Source: Paracyclopina nana
Lineage: Eukaryota > Arthropoda > Copepoda > Cyclopoida > Cyclopettidae
NCBI GenBank assembly: GCA_019096065.1
Contig: JAGUCH010000007.1
Span: 580,501 to 644,500 of the forward strand
Direction: 5' to 3'
DNA: 64,000 nt
Below the pieces are notes generated by a model. That model saw only the letters and a list, made by a program, of their open reading frames with translations. It ran no database searches and had not been told where the DNA came from. Position numbers and translations under genes: made by a program. Within the stretch, counting starts at the first letter, position 1, and each line of letters starts with the position of its first letter. Shown in pieces: positions 1 to 11,832 of the stretch.

Positions 1-3000
1 CTTTGTTATACACAATTTAAGCATATGTTTTACAAGCCATGGAACTATGCATTTTGGTACTTAAGCAACAAAAAATGACTATCCACATGTAAGTAATATT
101 TTTAATTTAAGCCCTCTTGATTTGAAGCCTGCTTTGAAATTAAGTCTATAAGTAGAAGTCTAGCTTTCAAACATATATCCAAGTTGCTCAAAAAAGGGAC
201 TAAAAATTTTTGTCTCCTGTTTGGTGTCAAAAACTTGGCAAGTTTGAAGCTTTTGGTGTCTTAACCAGTCTTCACCATCGCTCAAGTAATCCAAGTTTGC
301 AAGCCCTTCAACAAGTTTCCCCCCTTAAAAGTAGCAATTTGCACCTTATACACAACAACATTCATAAATATTATGCTGCACTGAGAAGTAATTCACCCAC
401 CTGTATATGGAACGCTCCTGATTTCAGGCCAAGCTGTCCAATTGATCCGAATGCCGAGCAAGATGTGGTTGATGTCGACGACGTGGAAGATCTCTGAGCT
501 TCAACAGAAGCGAGGAAGGCCAAGGCCGATAATGTCTCTCCTAGAGGCGCTTTCACTCGAAGCAAGCTTCAGCTTTGAAGGTCCGCGTTGTGTTCCCCAG
601 CAATCGAGGAAGAATTTCACCTCAGCCTTACTACTACTGGCCTTTGATGCCTTATTGCTTTTAATTAACACAAGGTTTTCTTTGACGTCAATGCATTTTT
701 GACCTCTAGATCTGAGGACCAAGAGATTTCGCTTTTTTCACAACCACTTTAGATATTTATATGGATAACCAGAAGTGGTCTTTTTCGCCAGAAGCGCATT
801 TTGGCACTTTTGACGGGCGCCTGGCGAAAATCCGTTGCTTAGGGTTGGCCGCTTTGGCCGATTCCTTTGTAAACAAACCACAGCTCCATCTAGCGGATTT
901 TTGAGAGAAAAAAGGAAGGATAACAAAACAAGTCATATACTAGACAAATCGACTATTGCAAGAAAAGCACCGTGGAAAAAAGGCAATTAAAAAAGGAAGA
1001 CATTGATACAAATGCGCCAAGTGACAAATGATTTCTCACATCAAATGGCTAAAAGTCAAATTAACAATTACGTTATATAATAAATTGGAAAATTCTGAAA
1101 AGATTAAAGTGCCTTAAAGCAAAGTGCAATTAAAGTAAAATGGCCAAAAAGGCCAGAAAAGTGCAGTAAGGCCCATAAAACGAAGGATCGCTAAGCAGAT
1201 GTGTATATCCTCACCATTAAATTAGCATAGAAGCATTGTTTAGTGGTTGCACATAAGTGATTAAGTATGTTTTTCAGCAGCTATTAGAGCATCATCATCA
1301 TAAATGTGGTCAAGTCAACATTTGCTGCCAGACTTACAAGCACACATGGCCACACACACACACTGGCCTTGCAAAAGGCCCACCAAACTTTCCAAGTGTT
1401 TAATTGGCTGAAGCTTTAGATGGTATAGGCACAATTGTGTCCTGACCTCAAAGGCCTTTGCACCAAGTCAGCAGTGGTTTACTACATATCGGTTTTCCGA
1501 CCACTTGACACTGCTAGTGAGCTCTGGCAACCTACTGAAGGCAATAGAATAAATGATCATGCAGTCTTGATGACCCTAAAAGGCAATATTCCACCAAAAA
1601 CTAGTTGTTGCTGTATATACACAGCATTCTATTTTCGGTGGCTTAGCATGCTATAATGCAGCTGGCCAAATCCTTGGAGTGTAACTTATACCGTGCGAAC
1701 GCTAACTTAAGCCCGCTGAAAATTATCAAGCCCGAATTCCAGCTTTTTCTTTAATTTTGAACTCTCAAAAATACATAGAAATTCAAGAGCTCGCATAAAA
1801 ATAAACTTAAACTTATGGTCCATTTGAAGTAATTGATATAACTGGAAATCAGGTTAGTTGTAAATTATGATATTTACCCTTAAATTGCTCAAGTTTTCAA
1901 ACTGCTTAATTAGCTCAAATTGTTCATGATGCTCGAGTTCTCCGGAAAAACCTCATATATAGTGCTTTTATGTGTAAGTACCAATTTCAAATAATGCTCC
2001 CCCTTGAAATTAATCCGAGTGAATCCCGCAGAAATTTAGGTCCAGCTTGATTTGAGACGCGCACGGTAAATGCCTGAAAGTTGGATATAGCCTGAGAGTG
2101 GCATTATAACCTTTAACTGGCATTATAGCAAAACTCTTTTAAAGTAAGAATAAGTGGTGCGCGCAGTGCATCATATTTTTGAAGTGGGATCAAATTCCTC
2201 TTATGTTCATATATCACTCTCACGACGAAATTGGAATCGGGTACATTATTGATTTTCATAGAGTTAAACTAGATGGCGAAGAAAGTGATATTTTGGTGGT
2301 CCCTTTTCCTGCAAGGTTGGCTGAGTTTTCAAGTGGCAGCAGCAATTCATCAAAAAGTAGATTTGAGGCTTTCTTCACCACTTGGATGAGTAAATGTGGC
2401 TTGAAATTTTTCCTTGCAAGCTCCAAAAAAAAAGGAATTTATATTGTGCGTAATTGGCTCTCATTTCTTCCTCCGCGAAGAAATAGTGAGACAAATGTGC
2501 GACTCAAATTGCTCTTCAATTCAGATATATAGAGCAGTTGCTTTTTTTTGCACAGGCCAATTTTGTGGCATTCGTGATAGTGAGTTTTGGCATACTCTGG
2601 AAATTTTCCCTCACTGGCTTCAGATTTCAGCCGAAGCTAGACATTTGATACAATGTAGACAATATCCTATTTTCACCAACGACACCGACGAAGAAGCCTC
2701 GATAAATCGTCTTTGATTTACTTCCATTATTGCTTTGAAGTGACAGCTTAGTCCAAAATCTGCCTCATCAAGAAATGTACTTTTGAGCTTAAAAACGTTT
2801 CAAGCGCTTAATGAAGTTTAGGTGAATCCTAACGAAAGATGAGCTCTTACTTTTACCAGGTTCAATTTTGGGCACTGAAAGTATGATAATATATGGGATA
2901 TGAACTACTCATTTTTGAGGCTAATGTGATTTTGCACCTCTTGAAGTGCATGTTAGCAAAAAATATCTTGCAAGCATTCAAGGGAAAAGAGCTCTAAAAG

Positions 3001-3114
3001 GAAATCCAACCTGGAATCAAGTCCCAAGGGGGTAGCAAGAAGCATTTTTGCCACTGATTTCGTATTAGAGCGTATATTTTCCTCTTTCCGCAATCCTGAT
3101 TCCAAAAGTGTCTT
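1..3114. other. Gene-free AT-rich stretch
   Basis: No ORF here has recognisable domains, sustained coding character or a convincing exon structure. There is a weak minus-strand open stretch at about 398-565 that ends at a good donor (CAG|GTGGGT near 398), but it has no ATG and no similarity I recognise. It could be part of an exon of a gene lying to the left. I see no clear repeat or RNA gene. Confidence 0.6.
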
Positions 3115-5689
3115 TCATCTCCTCGAATATTTTCGGTCATAGGACCGGTCTGGTTTCCTCGAGTCATGGAGTCCTATGGAGTCCACTCCACCTCGACTGC
3201 CACGGTGGTCACGTTCCCTCGAACGCGAGCGATGCCTCATTTTCTCTCTGAAAGGGAGTGATAAAAATTAAGCCTTGAAAGCTTCACCAAGATTAAAGCC
3301 TTTACTTGTGATGGTGGCCATGCTTGCGTTTCTTCAATGGGGACGAATCCGGAGACCGCGAGGAACGTTTCTTCGACGAAGACGACGAAGAAAACTTTTT
3401 GCTACTCCGGCCGATCCTGTAGTCATCGTAGGACCTTGACCTCGACCTCGACCTCGATCGTTTGTGCTTATGCTTCTTGCTGCTTTTATGATGGTGATGA
3501 TCATTGCCTCCGTCAGACTTGTCATTGTTCCCATTCTTGACCTGTCCGTTGGTCTGAGTAGCATTGTTGGCCTCTTCGTCCTGGCTTTTGGCGAAGGAGG
3601 GCGAACCTGACCTCGAGGCCGGACTGGATTGGGATGGAGTGTTGAGAGTGCTGGCCAAGGTCTCCTTGGCTGCTCTCCGTTCCTCGTCCATTTTCTTGCG
3701 GAGCGACTCCACAATCTGCTCAAGCTCATCCTGGTTGGCCTTTTTGCGGTTGTACAAGCAGATCATGCGAAAGCAGCAGTCCTTGATGTCATCCTCCTCG
3801 ACTCCGAGGACGTCGAACCAGGATGGGTTTTTTGGCAATGGCTCCTTCAGCTTCCGCGCCGAAAGGTAGATGCAAGCCACTGCGATCGTCTCTGGAGGAT
3901 AGCGCACGAAAACATCAGTCCGAAGACTGTCGTTCATGAAGTTCCTAAATAACCAAAAGTTGGAAAATACGAATAGATGGTCTTTTTTTGTCTAGCAACC
4001 AGAGAGCATAGCAATTGGATAGAAAACCGAGTTTTTTGCGTGTGATGCTGTCATCATCGGAAATGAATTCATTCTCTAATCGAAGCGAGGGATAAAGGCA
4101 CTTTTGGGAAAGGAAGACATCAAACAAGCTCTTGACCACTTTCCGATTTTGGAAGCATTTCGCCAAAAGAGTTCAACCAAAAATCACGTCCGCACGACGA
4201 CATAATGGACCCGGTTGAGGCTACTTTCTCAACGATAAAAAAGGAGGAAAATTGATTTCGACTCGCGCATAAAAATCACGTCTTTCGCCTTTTACGCGCT
4301 TAGAATGAATAATAGTGAGGATTTGAATGAAGCAGAGTTGTTGATTATGCACTCATTCTAAACTAAATAACAAGAGCTTGTTTGAAGGCTTCAAAGTACC
4401 TGAATCCCTGAGTAAGCCGAGCAATTCGGGGGATCATCGAGTCACGACATCCAGCCTTTGGCCTCTCTCTCTCTCTTGGTCATTTCGCAAGAAGAGGTTC
4501 TCTTTTTTGCCCTTTCTTCAGTGCAAACAGGGCCGTTGACTCATCCACGACCAATCATGATGATAATGATGATGGCTTTGCGACGAGCTGCGGCTGACTT
4601 ACCCTGTATACGAGAAGGCTGCCTTCACCTCTGTGTAGGTGAAAACAGAAAAAGAGTATTAATCAGTGTTCCTTGCAGTGTTAAGCTCTACCAAATTGGG
4701 AGGGCGGTGATTTTCGCTCATTTGCTATGCTCAAGCCAGACAATTATTGTTTGCCAATATTTTTCTTTTGAGGGAATGTGCCATTTGATAGGAAGAAAAG
4801 CAACTTACCAAGACATTTGAAGAAGTTCTCGATGCCCATCCAGTTCCAGCCATTTCAGGTACATCACAATGATCTACAATATTGGAAAGTTGTTAAAATG
4901 AGTGAACATCCACTTTGAGTCAGGCTCTCGAAATGTTCAAAATTTTGCAGTAGTTTTTTCTGTACCTTATGAGGGTGCTTGACATGAACGCAAAAACCCA
5001 GCTCTTTGAGGACTCTCCTTTCGGCCTTGATGATCTGGTTCTTCAGCGCAATGTAATTGGCATCTAACACGACAGGAAGAATAGGCCTGAAAATGAAAGT
5101 GGTTTTTTTTAAGATGGCTAACAAATAAGCTTGAATTCCTATATATTACTTTCCAGCCCTAACTTGCTTAATGTGGTGAAACACATTGATAATGTCTCTG
5201 ATTCTCCGGGGGGCTTCTTCGATTTTGCTGGCCAAGCAAATACAAGCCATGGAAACCACGTCAAATGGGATCCTCACCAGACTCTTGGCATAGTAGAAAC
5301 GCTGGAACAGAACGCATCCAGTGGCCATGGCGACCTGAAATGGATCATTTCAAAATTAATCCCATCATAATTCAAAATGAAGCAATGATCTTTACCTGAG
5401 GTAATCTGAGCAACTTTCCAGCTAATTGAATTAGCTCGCAGCCAAGAGATCGGATCTGCATTTCCACTTCTTCACTGAGACCATCGCGAGCTGACGGAGT
5501 CGGACTCAATTTGTCCAGGGGAACCACGGAATTGGAAATGTCCAACTTTATGTGGCCGTACGTGATCTTGGCCAGTTGGTTGAAGGCCGTTGACAAAGTG
5601 GGCGAATTCTTGACGTCGGCGGCCGAGCCGGTCATGTTGGCGGCTGCCACATTCTGAGCGTTCACTGTGGACTCACTTTCAGCCGCCAT
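3115..5689 (-). CDS. CCNL1: Cyclin L (CDK11-associated, RS-domain cyclin)
   Basis: Nuclear cyclin that partners CDK11/CDK12-type kinases and affects pre-mRNA splicing. Six exons read in phase: 5396-5689, 5150-5334, 4966-5086, 4809-4873, 3306-3944 and 3115-3247, giving 478 residues. The two cyclin boxes match cyclin L closely: [18 protein letters not shown] and [14 protein letters not shown] in box 1, then [20 protein letters not shown] and [17 protein letters not shown] in box 2. The C-terminal half is low complexity with a His-rich tract and RSRSRSRS, as in the vertebrate proteins. The start is the ATG at 5687-5689; the frame is open further up but has no ATG. The last intron begins CACAA|GTAAAG, so an unspliced transcript ends one codon later at the TAA inside the donor. 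The spliced form adds about 44 residues including [14 protein letters not shown]. The symbol covers the CCNL1/2 type; arthropods usually have one gene. Confidence 0.93.
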
Positions 5690-6828
5690 CTTGGCCTTTG
5701 CACCTTGCACACACGCAAACTTTTCAAGTCTCCAAAAAAACGTTTCTCACTGTATTTTTATCGGCGTGCGCTGATCAGTTACGAGTCAAGAACACAGTAC
5801 ACACAGAGCTGCTGCTGGAAATCAGGCGTGTTTTTTTACTTAATGGCCAATAAGTTGCTAAAAAAGCCAAAGAAAAGGCATAAATGCGTTAGGAAAGTTG
5901 TTTTGGTAACGATTTTTTTCGGGCTGCCCTTGAGAGTAAACAAACTTTTTAAGGCAAAAACAATCATTATTTTTCTCGCCAAATCGTTTTGAATTGTGTA
6001 CGCCATTTTCATTGAACGAATTTGTTGGGCTAACAGGATTTTCTGTGCTGAAAAATAGTCTTTGAAATAGTTAATCAGAACAATTTTCGGAGAGGTCAGT
6101 TCGATCTCTCAAGTGGAGCACGCCATGAGCGCAAAATCAAGAGACCCGATTAATACGAAACCTCGATAAAAGTTTTCTAATTATGGCAACGAATGGATGC
6201 AACTTTTGGCGACAACCCAAGCGCTCATGAATCTGTACAGAAGAAAAAAGTTATTATATAGAGCGAAAAATACTATTCTTCAGGTTATTTGTGCCTAATT
6301 ATCTGACGCCTTCAAAAGTAGATTACTTTAGACTACAGAGCCGAGTAGTCATTTTTCAGGCTATCTTCTAATCTTACACAACACTTTAAGATCATAAACT
6401 GGAAAAAATCACCATTTCTTGACGTTTAATTTTTAGATGTAAAAATAAATTCTACAATGATATTCGAAAGCAGTTACAGGCTTGCAAAAGATAATTGACT
6501 GTCTGAAAGTTCATACCTTGATTTTCAGGTGGGCCCAAAATTCGATCCGCTCAGCAAATTTTTCCGACGCAGCCTCAACCAAGATAGCAAACAAACCGTA
6601 AAGCTGAAGATATTTCCTTCGCCAGCCCTGAGCAACTTGATGCTTGTTATCTTTGGCCAAGATAGTGCAAACTAACGATCTCCTTCGAGCTTGAGAGGAA
6701 CACAAAAGGTAAGCTGAGCCTTCGTGAGAGCGCAAATTTTCACTCGGAACATTTCACCCCCGGGTTCACACAAACTTCTCAAAATAGAGGTCGTCGGAAA
6801 TGTCAATTTGACCCGTTTCAGCTCCAGA
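5690..6828. promoter_or_regulatory. Divergent intergenic region, cyclin L / CXXC-cupin gene
   Basis: About 1.1 kb separates the divergent ATGs of cyclin L (minus) and the CXXC-cupin gene (plus), so it must hold both promoters. On the minus strand a stretch at about 6522-6735 ends at a donor-like AAG|GTATGAAC, and a possible acceptor (GTGTGCAAG|GTGC) lies just upstream of the cyclin L ATG. It could be a 5' leader exon of cyclin L. No core promoter motif is clear enough to mark. Confidence 0.4.
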
Positions 6829-9800
6829 ATGTCGGATCGGCTGTGCCAATTCTTCCTGCGCGGCCGATGTCAGCGAGAAAATTGCGAGTTCAAGCACGAA
6901 AAGCCCTCAGACGAGGCCGCGGTGTCGGCTTCGGCGGGCCAACCGGTACCGGTGTGCCACCTTTTCCTGACAGGCTCGTGCAAAGCCGGAACCTCTTGCC
7001 GATTAAGGCACGAAAAGCCGGAGAAACCTGCGGAAGCAAAGACCAAAGAGGGCGAAGAAGAACTCGAAGACATGGATCCTGTCGTGGCCAAAAAGGTACT
7101 TTTTTCAATTGACTTGGATTATTTCATTGTTTAAAATCGACTTTTTCAGAGTGATCCTCCTCCAATGGCCAAAGAGGCTGATATGACATCGGACGCGTCC
7201 ACGTTCATTGCAGCCACGTCGGACATGACTTACATGCCGAGTCACCAGTTGAAGCGAAAAGGAGCCAATCCTGGAGACAAGGAGGAGAACAATGCTGCTG
7301 ATCCTGCCAAGGAAATTCGACGTGATTCAAAGGGATTCGAGAACTTTGACGACTACTTTGACTCGGATGTCAACGACTCCACCGTGACACAAGATGACAA
7401 ATCTACCAATGACACTGTAGAGCCTTCAGAGGCTCCTGCTGCTGCTGAGGAAGAGCCTGCTGAAGAAGCTCCTCAGGAGAATGAGGCTGTTGCTCCTGAG
7501 GAAGAAGGGAATGGAGAGGAGGCTTTCACCACGGTGCCAGCACCAACTGAGACCATGCCTGAGGAGATCCTTGATGGCGCCAAAGAGGCTGTTGAAACGT
7601 ATGCTGAGCCCAAAAAGTCAACTTTGGCAGATCTGAGCAAGCAGTGGGATGACGATGAAGAGCAGCAAGAGCAGCAAGAGGCCCAACCTGAGCAGCAAAA
7701 TGAGGAGCAGCCTGCAGAGCAACAGGAGAGCGAAGGAGCTCATCAAGCCGAGGAAGAGCAGCAACAGGCTCAACCTGAGGAGCAGCAGCAGCAGGAGGCT
7801 CCAGCCAACAATGAGGAGCAGGAGACGATTGAAAACATTGAAAACTTCATTGGCAGCTCGGAAGCTGACAAAGAGCCGCAGAAGCAAGAAACTGTCAAGA
7901 AAACTGGCAACAGCAAGGAAGAATGGGTGACAGTCATCTTTGGTGAGGATGGCAAGCAGATTGCTGCTGAAAAGGCCGCTGCCGAGGCTGCAGCAGCCGC
8001 AGCAGCAGCTGAGGCTGCCTCTGCTGGGGCAGCTGAAAAGTCCGTCTATGACCTGGACGACGAGGATTTCAGCACTGCCAAGGCCAAGCCGTTTGTGGCA
8101 GGCAGGGGACGTCCCAAGAAGAGTGGCTTGGCCAAGGTCGAGGGAGTCACCAGGATTGGCAACAACACCTACTACTACACTGGCGAAAAGCAAGATCCCG
8201 CCACTGAGGGCGCCGAGGGCGAGACTGAGGACGATGAGGAGCTTGAGCGTGAGGGCGACGAAGGCCTCATGACTGCCTACGACTCATTTGACGGGGACGA
8301 GAGCAGGGACGCCAGTGACATGGGCTCGGTTCAAGGGGATGTGTCTGGCAGCGGAGAAACCACTCCCGGAGGTGGGAAGAAGCGTGCTGGTCGAGGCTAT
8401 GCTCAAGGTCGTCGCAAGCACAACACCAATTATGTGTACGGCGCTAAGAGCACCGCTGCCAAGACGAGAAGGTGCGGAGAGTGCGAGGGCTGCAATCGTG
8501 AGGATTGCGGGAAATGTCCCGCGTGTCAAGACAAGCCTCGATTCGGAGGCCGAGGCGCGAAGAAGCAGGCCTGCATGTACCGCATTTGCACGTGGAAAAA
8601 TCCCTCCGGAAAGCGGATAACTCCCCAAACACCCAATTCTGGGAGCACTCCCAAGGGAGTTCCTGCGGGCACCATTGTGTCTCCAGCTGCAGTTAGAAGA
8701 GTCACTGATGGCCCCAATTTGGCCTCCACTCCCAAGGATGAGGCTTCTGAGACCCCAAAGATGGGTGGCAAGCGAGGACGTGGTCGAGGCCGCAAATCCA
8801 TATCGGTCGTTTCCCCTGCAGTCGAGGTAAAAATAATCTCATGATTCTCAGCTAAGTTAAGTCTGACAGCTACTGACATTGCATGATGTCAGTTTGCGTC
8901 AATTTGCGTCGTCAGTCAGTTTTTAACTATGCGTATAACTCAAAGGATATGGGGAAAGCTCGTCGCAATCCGTTTTTCAGAGTATATCATTTATGAGACG
9001 TGAAATATGCATTTATCACATATATGCGACATTTTTCAGAGCAACGAAGGAGTGGACGAAGATGGCCAAGTGGTCAAGAAGGGAGACTCTGAATACATGG
9101 TCGTGGTCACCGGAGTCAAGGACACAGGTCTGACCGGAAAATATTGGTCAGACATTGACAAGCTGCCTTCGAGGCGGCGTTGCACCATCACGCCTCCTCC
9201 GGGGGCCACGCCTTCTCCCACGACCGCCTCCAGCCCTCAGCCTCCCAAGGGCACCAAGAGGCCGGCCTCCGCTGATGAAGAGGCCGCCAAGGCTGCCACA
9301 CCCGCAAAGAGGGGACGCAAGCCCAAGGACTCGACTGCATCTCCATCAGCTGAGGAAGCTCCCGAAAAGGCTGACGCGCCTGTCAAATCTCCACGTGGCC
9401 GCAAACGAAAGGGAGACTCTGAAACTTCTTCGTCCACTGATCAACCTGAGCTTAGTAGCGACCCTGCGGCGGAACCCGGCTCCTCCGAGGGATCAGCTGA
9501 GGACGAGGCTGCCAAGTCGAACGGGGTGCCAGCCCAGCGCAACATTTCCTGCCTTTCCGATGCCAACGTGGCTGGCAGCTCCCAACGCGAGGTTGTCGTC
9601 GAGTGCTTTGCTCCCTATGACGATCACCGATGGGTCAACATCGGCAAGGAGAAGAATGGCATGGCTCCGGACGCAGTTCAGTACGCACGTGCTTTGAGGC
9701 CGCCATACCAACTCCTCTCGTTTCTCCGCATCAAGGGCAACTGTGCCAAAGGCATGGGCTGCTCCAATAAGAACACCATGGTAAATATCACATGCTTTCT

Positions 9801-10071
9801 GGCTTGAACTGGTTAAAACGTGGCTTTTTCGCAGGTATTTGTCGTGCTCGAAGGCGAAATCACTGTGGTGATTCACACGACCCAGTTCACTGCTAAGAAG
9901 GGCGACTCGTTCTACATCCCACCCAAAAACTACTACAACTTGATCAACAACACAAACAAGATGGCAGAGTTGAGCCTTTTGCAGTACCAGTATTCAGGAC
10001 CTTTGCCCTCGGTGCCAGCTGGTTCACAAAGTGGTGGTGGGGCTACGAATGGAGTGGCCGCGCAAAACTAA
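6829..10071 (+). CDS. CCCH / CXXC / AT-hook / CENP-C-type cupin chromatin protein
   Basis: Four phase-0 exons (6829-7095, 7150-8826, 9040-9780, 9835-10071) give 973 residues. Domains in order: two CCCH fingers (residues about 6-24 and 41-59, spacing C-x7-C-x4/5-C-x3-H); a long acidic Glu/Gln/Ala-rich region; an AT-hook (GRGRPKK); a CXXC zinc finger at about 520-565 with the full cysteine pattern (RRCGECEGC, CGKCPAC) and RFGG where CpG binders have KFGG; three more AT-hooks (GRGRGRK, KRGRKPK, PRGRKRK); and a C-terminal cupin at about 870-955 (MVFVVLEGEITVVIH, KKGDSFYIPP) of the Mif2/CENP-C type. The CENP-C nucleosome-binding motif is not visible. In known families CXXC binds unmethylated CpG and the cupin dimerises, so a DNA-binding dimeric chromatin or centromere protein is my inference. 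I do not recognise a named orthologue. Exon phases and open frames support one gene rather than two. Confidence 0.85.
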
Positions 10072-11832
10072 ACTTATTATCATTTTAAAACGAAAAATGT
10101 TCAACTACTGCATCATCCTCCCTTTGAAAAAAGAAGCTACTACATAATATCGATAATGAGCGTGAGATGTGAAATGAAGGATTTACCACAACAATATATT
10201 TCTGGAGTTGTCCGAAAGCAACGAGATTAGTGTAAATACACAAATAATGAATACACAAATAATGAAAGCAACTCTTATCAGATGAAAACACAAAACAGCT
10301 TCCGTCAATTTATTTCCGAATTTACAATCCTGGAAGGAAAATAGACAAAAATTGAGTGGTTTAAGAAGTATTAATTGCAGTACAGAGAAAACAGTTGATT
10401 CAGAGCTTATTTTGGCGTCATTTTGCGAACATCTTGCAGCTTTGGTGAACTTCGCAATTTTGAGCAAAAAACTTGGCCGATTTGCACGTGCCATGAAACT
10501 CCACCAATCACTCGAAATCAAGCTCAGTTGACCTGACCATCACATAAGATTGAAAACTGATTGTGAACATCAACGGCCAAGCTTTTAAGCGAGGCCTCAG
10601 CAAAATTAGGAGTCTTCACGTAACGATCCAAAGGTGAACTGAACAAATGAGTTTATTCGTGAGAAACAAAGCATACGTGAAAAAAGCAAAGATACTGTAA
10701 AAATGCGAAAGTTCACCAAAGCCCAATCCGCTCTAGCAATCAAACCTTTTACTCAATTCATCATGGGATAATAAAGCCAAAAGAAAGTGGCTTAAGAAAC
10801 GCACCTCCGACTTGATTGGTCCATGTTTTAGTAAGGGTCTCCATGACGATAAATGGGTTCGTGTGAAGCGTAGCCTCCTAAGGACACAAAAAGATGGAAT
10901 TTTGTCAAGCTGCTTGAACTGGAGTAGTCATCTTCTGGACTTGGATTTTAATCTTGTTGTACAACAACAAGCTCATCTTCGGTTCAACTTGATGAAGAAT
11001 TTGAGTGGAACTGACAAATGACATGAACGTTTTTCAAAAAAACAATGAGACCACATGCATGCACACACACATCCATTTTGCCCAGTTTTTTGAGTTAAAA
11101 AATCCCCCTTAAAATAGAAGTTGCGACCCAGAAAGTTCTACTTTTGAGAAACATTGAGACCAGGTCTTACCACGTGGACTTAACCTTTTTTCCCTAAGGC
11201 CATATGTGTCTCTTGCGCAAAGAAATCTTGAAAGGTTGATCAACAATTTTCAGAATTAACTCCCCCGCGTTTTTCTGCCGTTTTTCTCTTGACGACGGGG
11301 CTTTCTTTCTTGGGGAAATTTCATCCCTTCTCTGTTCTCTCTGCGTTAGATTAGTTTCTTTTGAACTTGCTGCAGCTGCAATCTTGTCCTTTTTTACCCC
11401 CACCGAGATCTCGAGAATTTTCTTAGCAGCAATATTTCTTTTCTTGCTTTTTCAACACGGAGTCGTGTGCAAATTATCTTTCTGTTCTTGATCTATGATC
11501 TTCAAGACCTTGAGAGCAGAGAATAGAGAAAATAGTCGATTAGTAAGGTTGTTCGCTTGTCTGGTCGGTAGTATAGTATATTTGGGAGAAGACTTTTACA
11601 AGAGGAGAGAAAAAACGTATTGCCATTGCCACATAAAGGGAAAATACTGCTGAACCTAACTTTGGGAGGAAGCACGAAAGAAAAAAAATTGTTACGTAAT
11701 GAGATACGGTTAATTTTCTTAAGGATACTACTATTGTATAGTAAGTTGTTATTTATAAGTATGTAAGAGGTTTACAATCCACAATTTTTAAGACCTCCTG
11801 CTGTCAGGCCCCCAATTAGAAAGTAGTGACAA
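10072..11832. other. Gene-free stretch between CXXC-cupin gene and Tra2
   Basis: About 1.8 kb of AT-rich sequence lying 3' of both flanking genes, which converge here. It should contain their 3' UTRs and polyadenylation sites. I see no ORF with coding character and no repeat. Confidence 0.6.

Noticed and set aside
371..565. Possible minus-strand first exon with signal-like N-terminus
   Set aside because: No ATG at its start and no homology; only the donor at about 397 supports it.
6511..6735. 74-residue minus-strand ORF between cyclin L and the CXXC-cupin gene
   Set aside because: No conservation or domain; better read as possible untranslated leader.
7618..8193. 191-residue minus-strand Leu-rich ORF
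   Set aside because: Complement of the Glu/Gln/Ala-rich region of the CXXC-cupin gene; the apparent hydrophobicity is a codon artefact.
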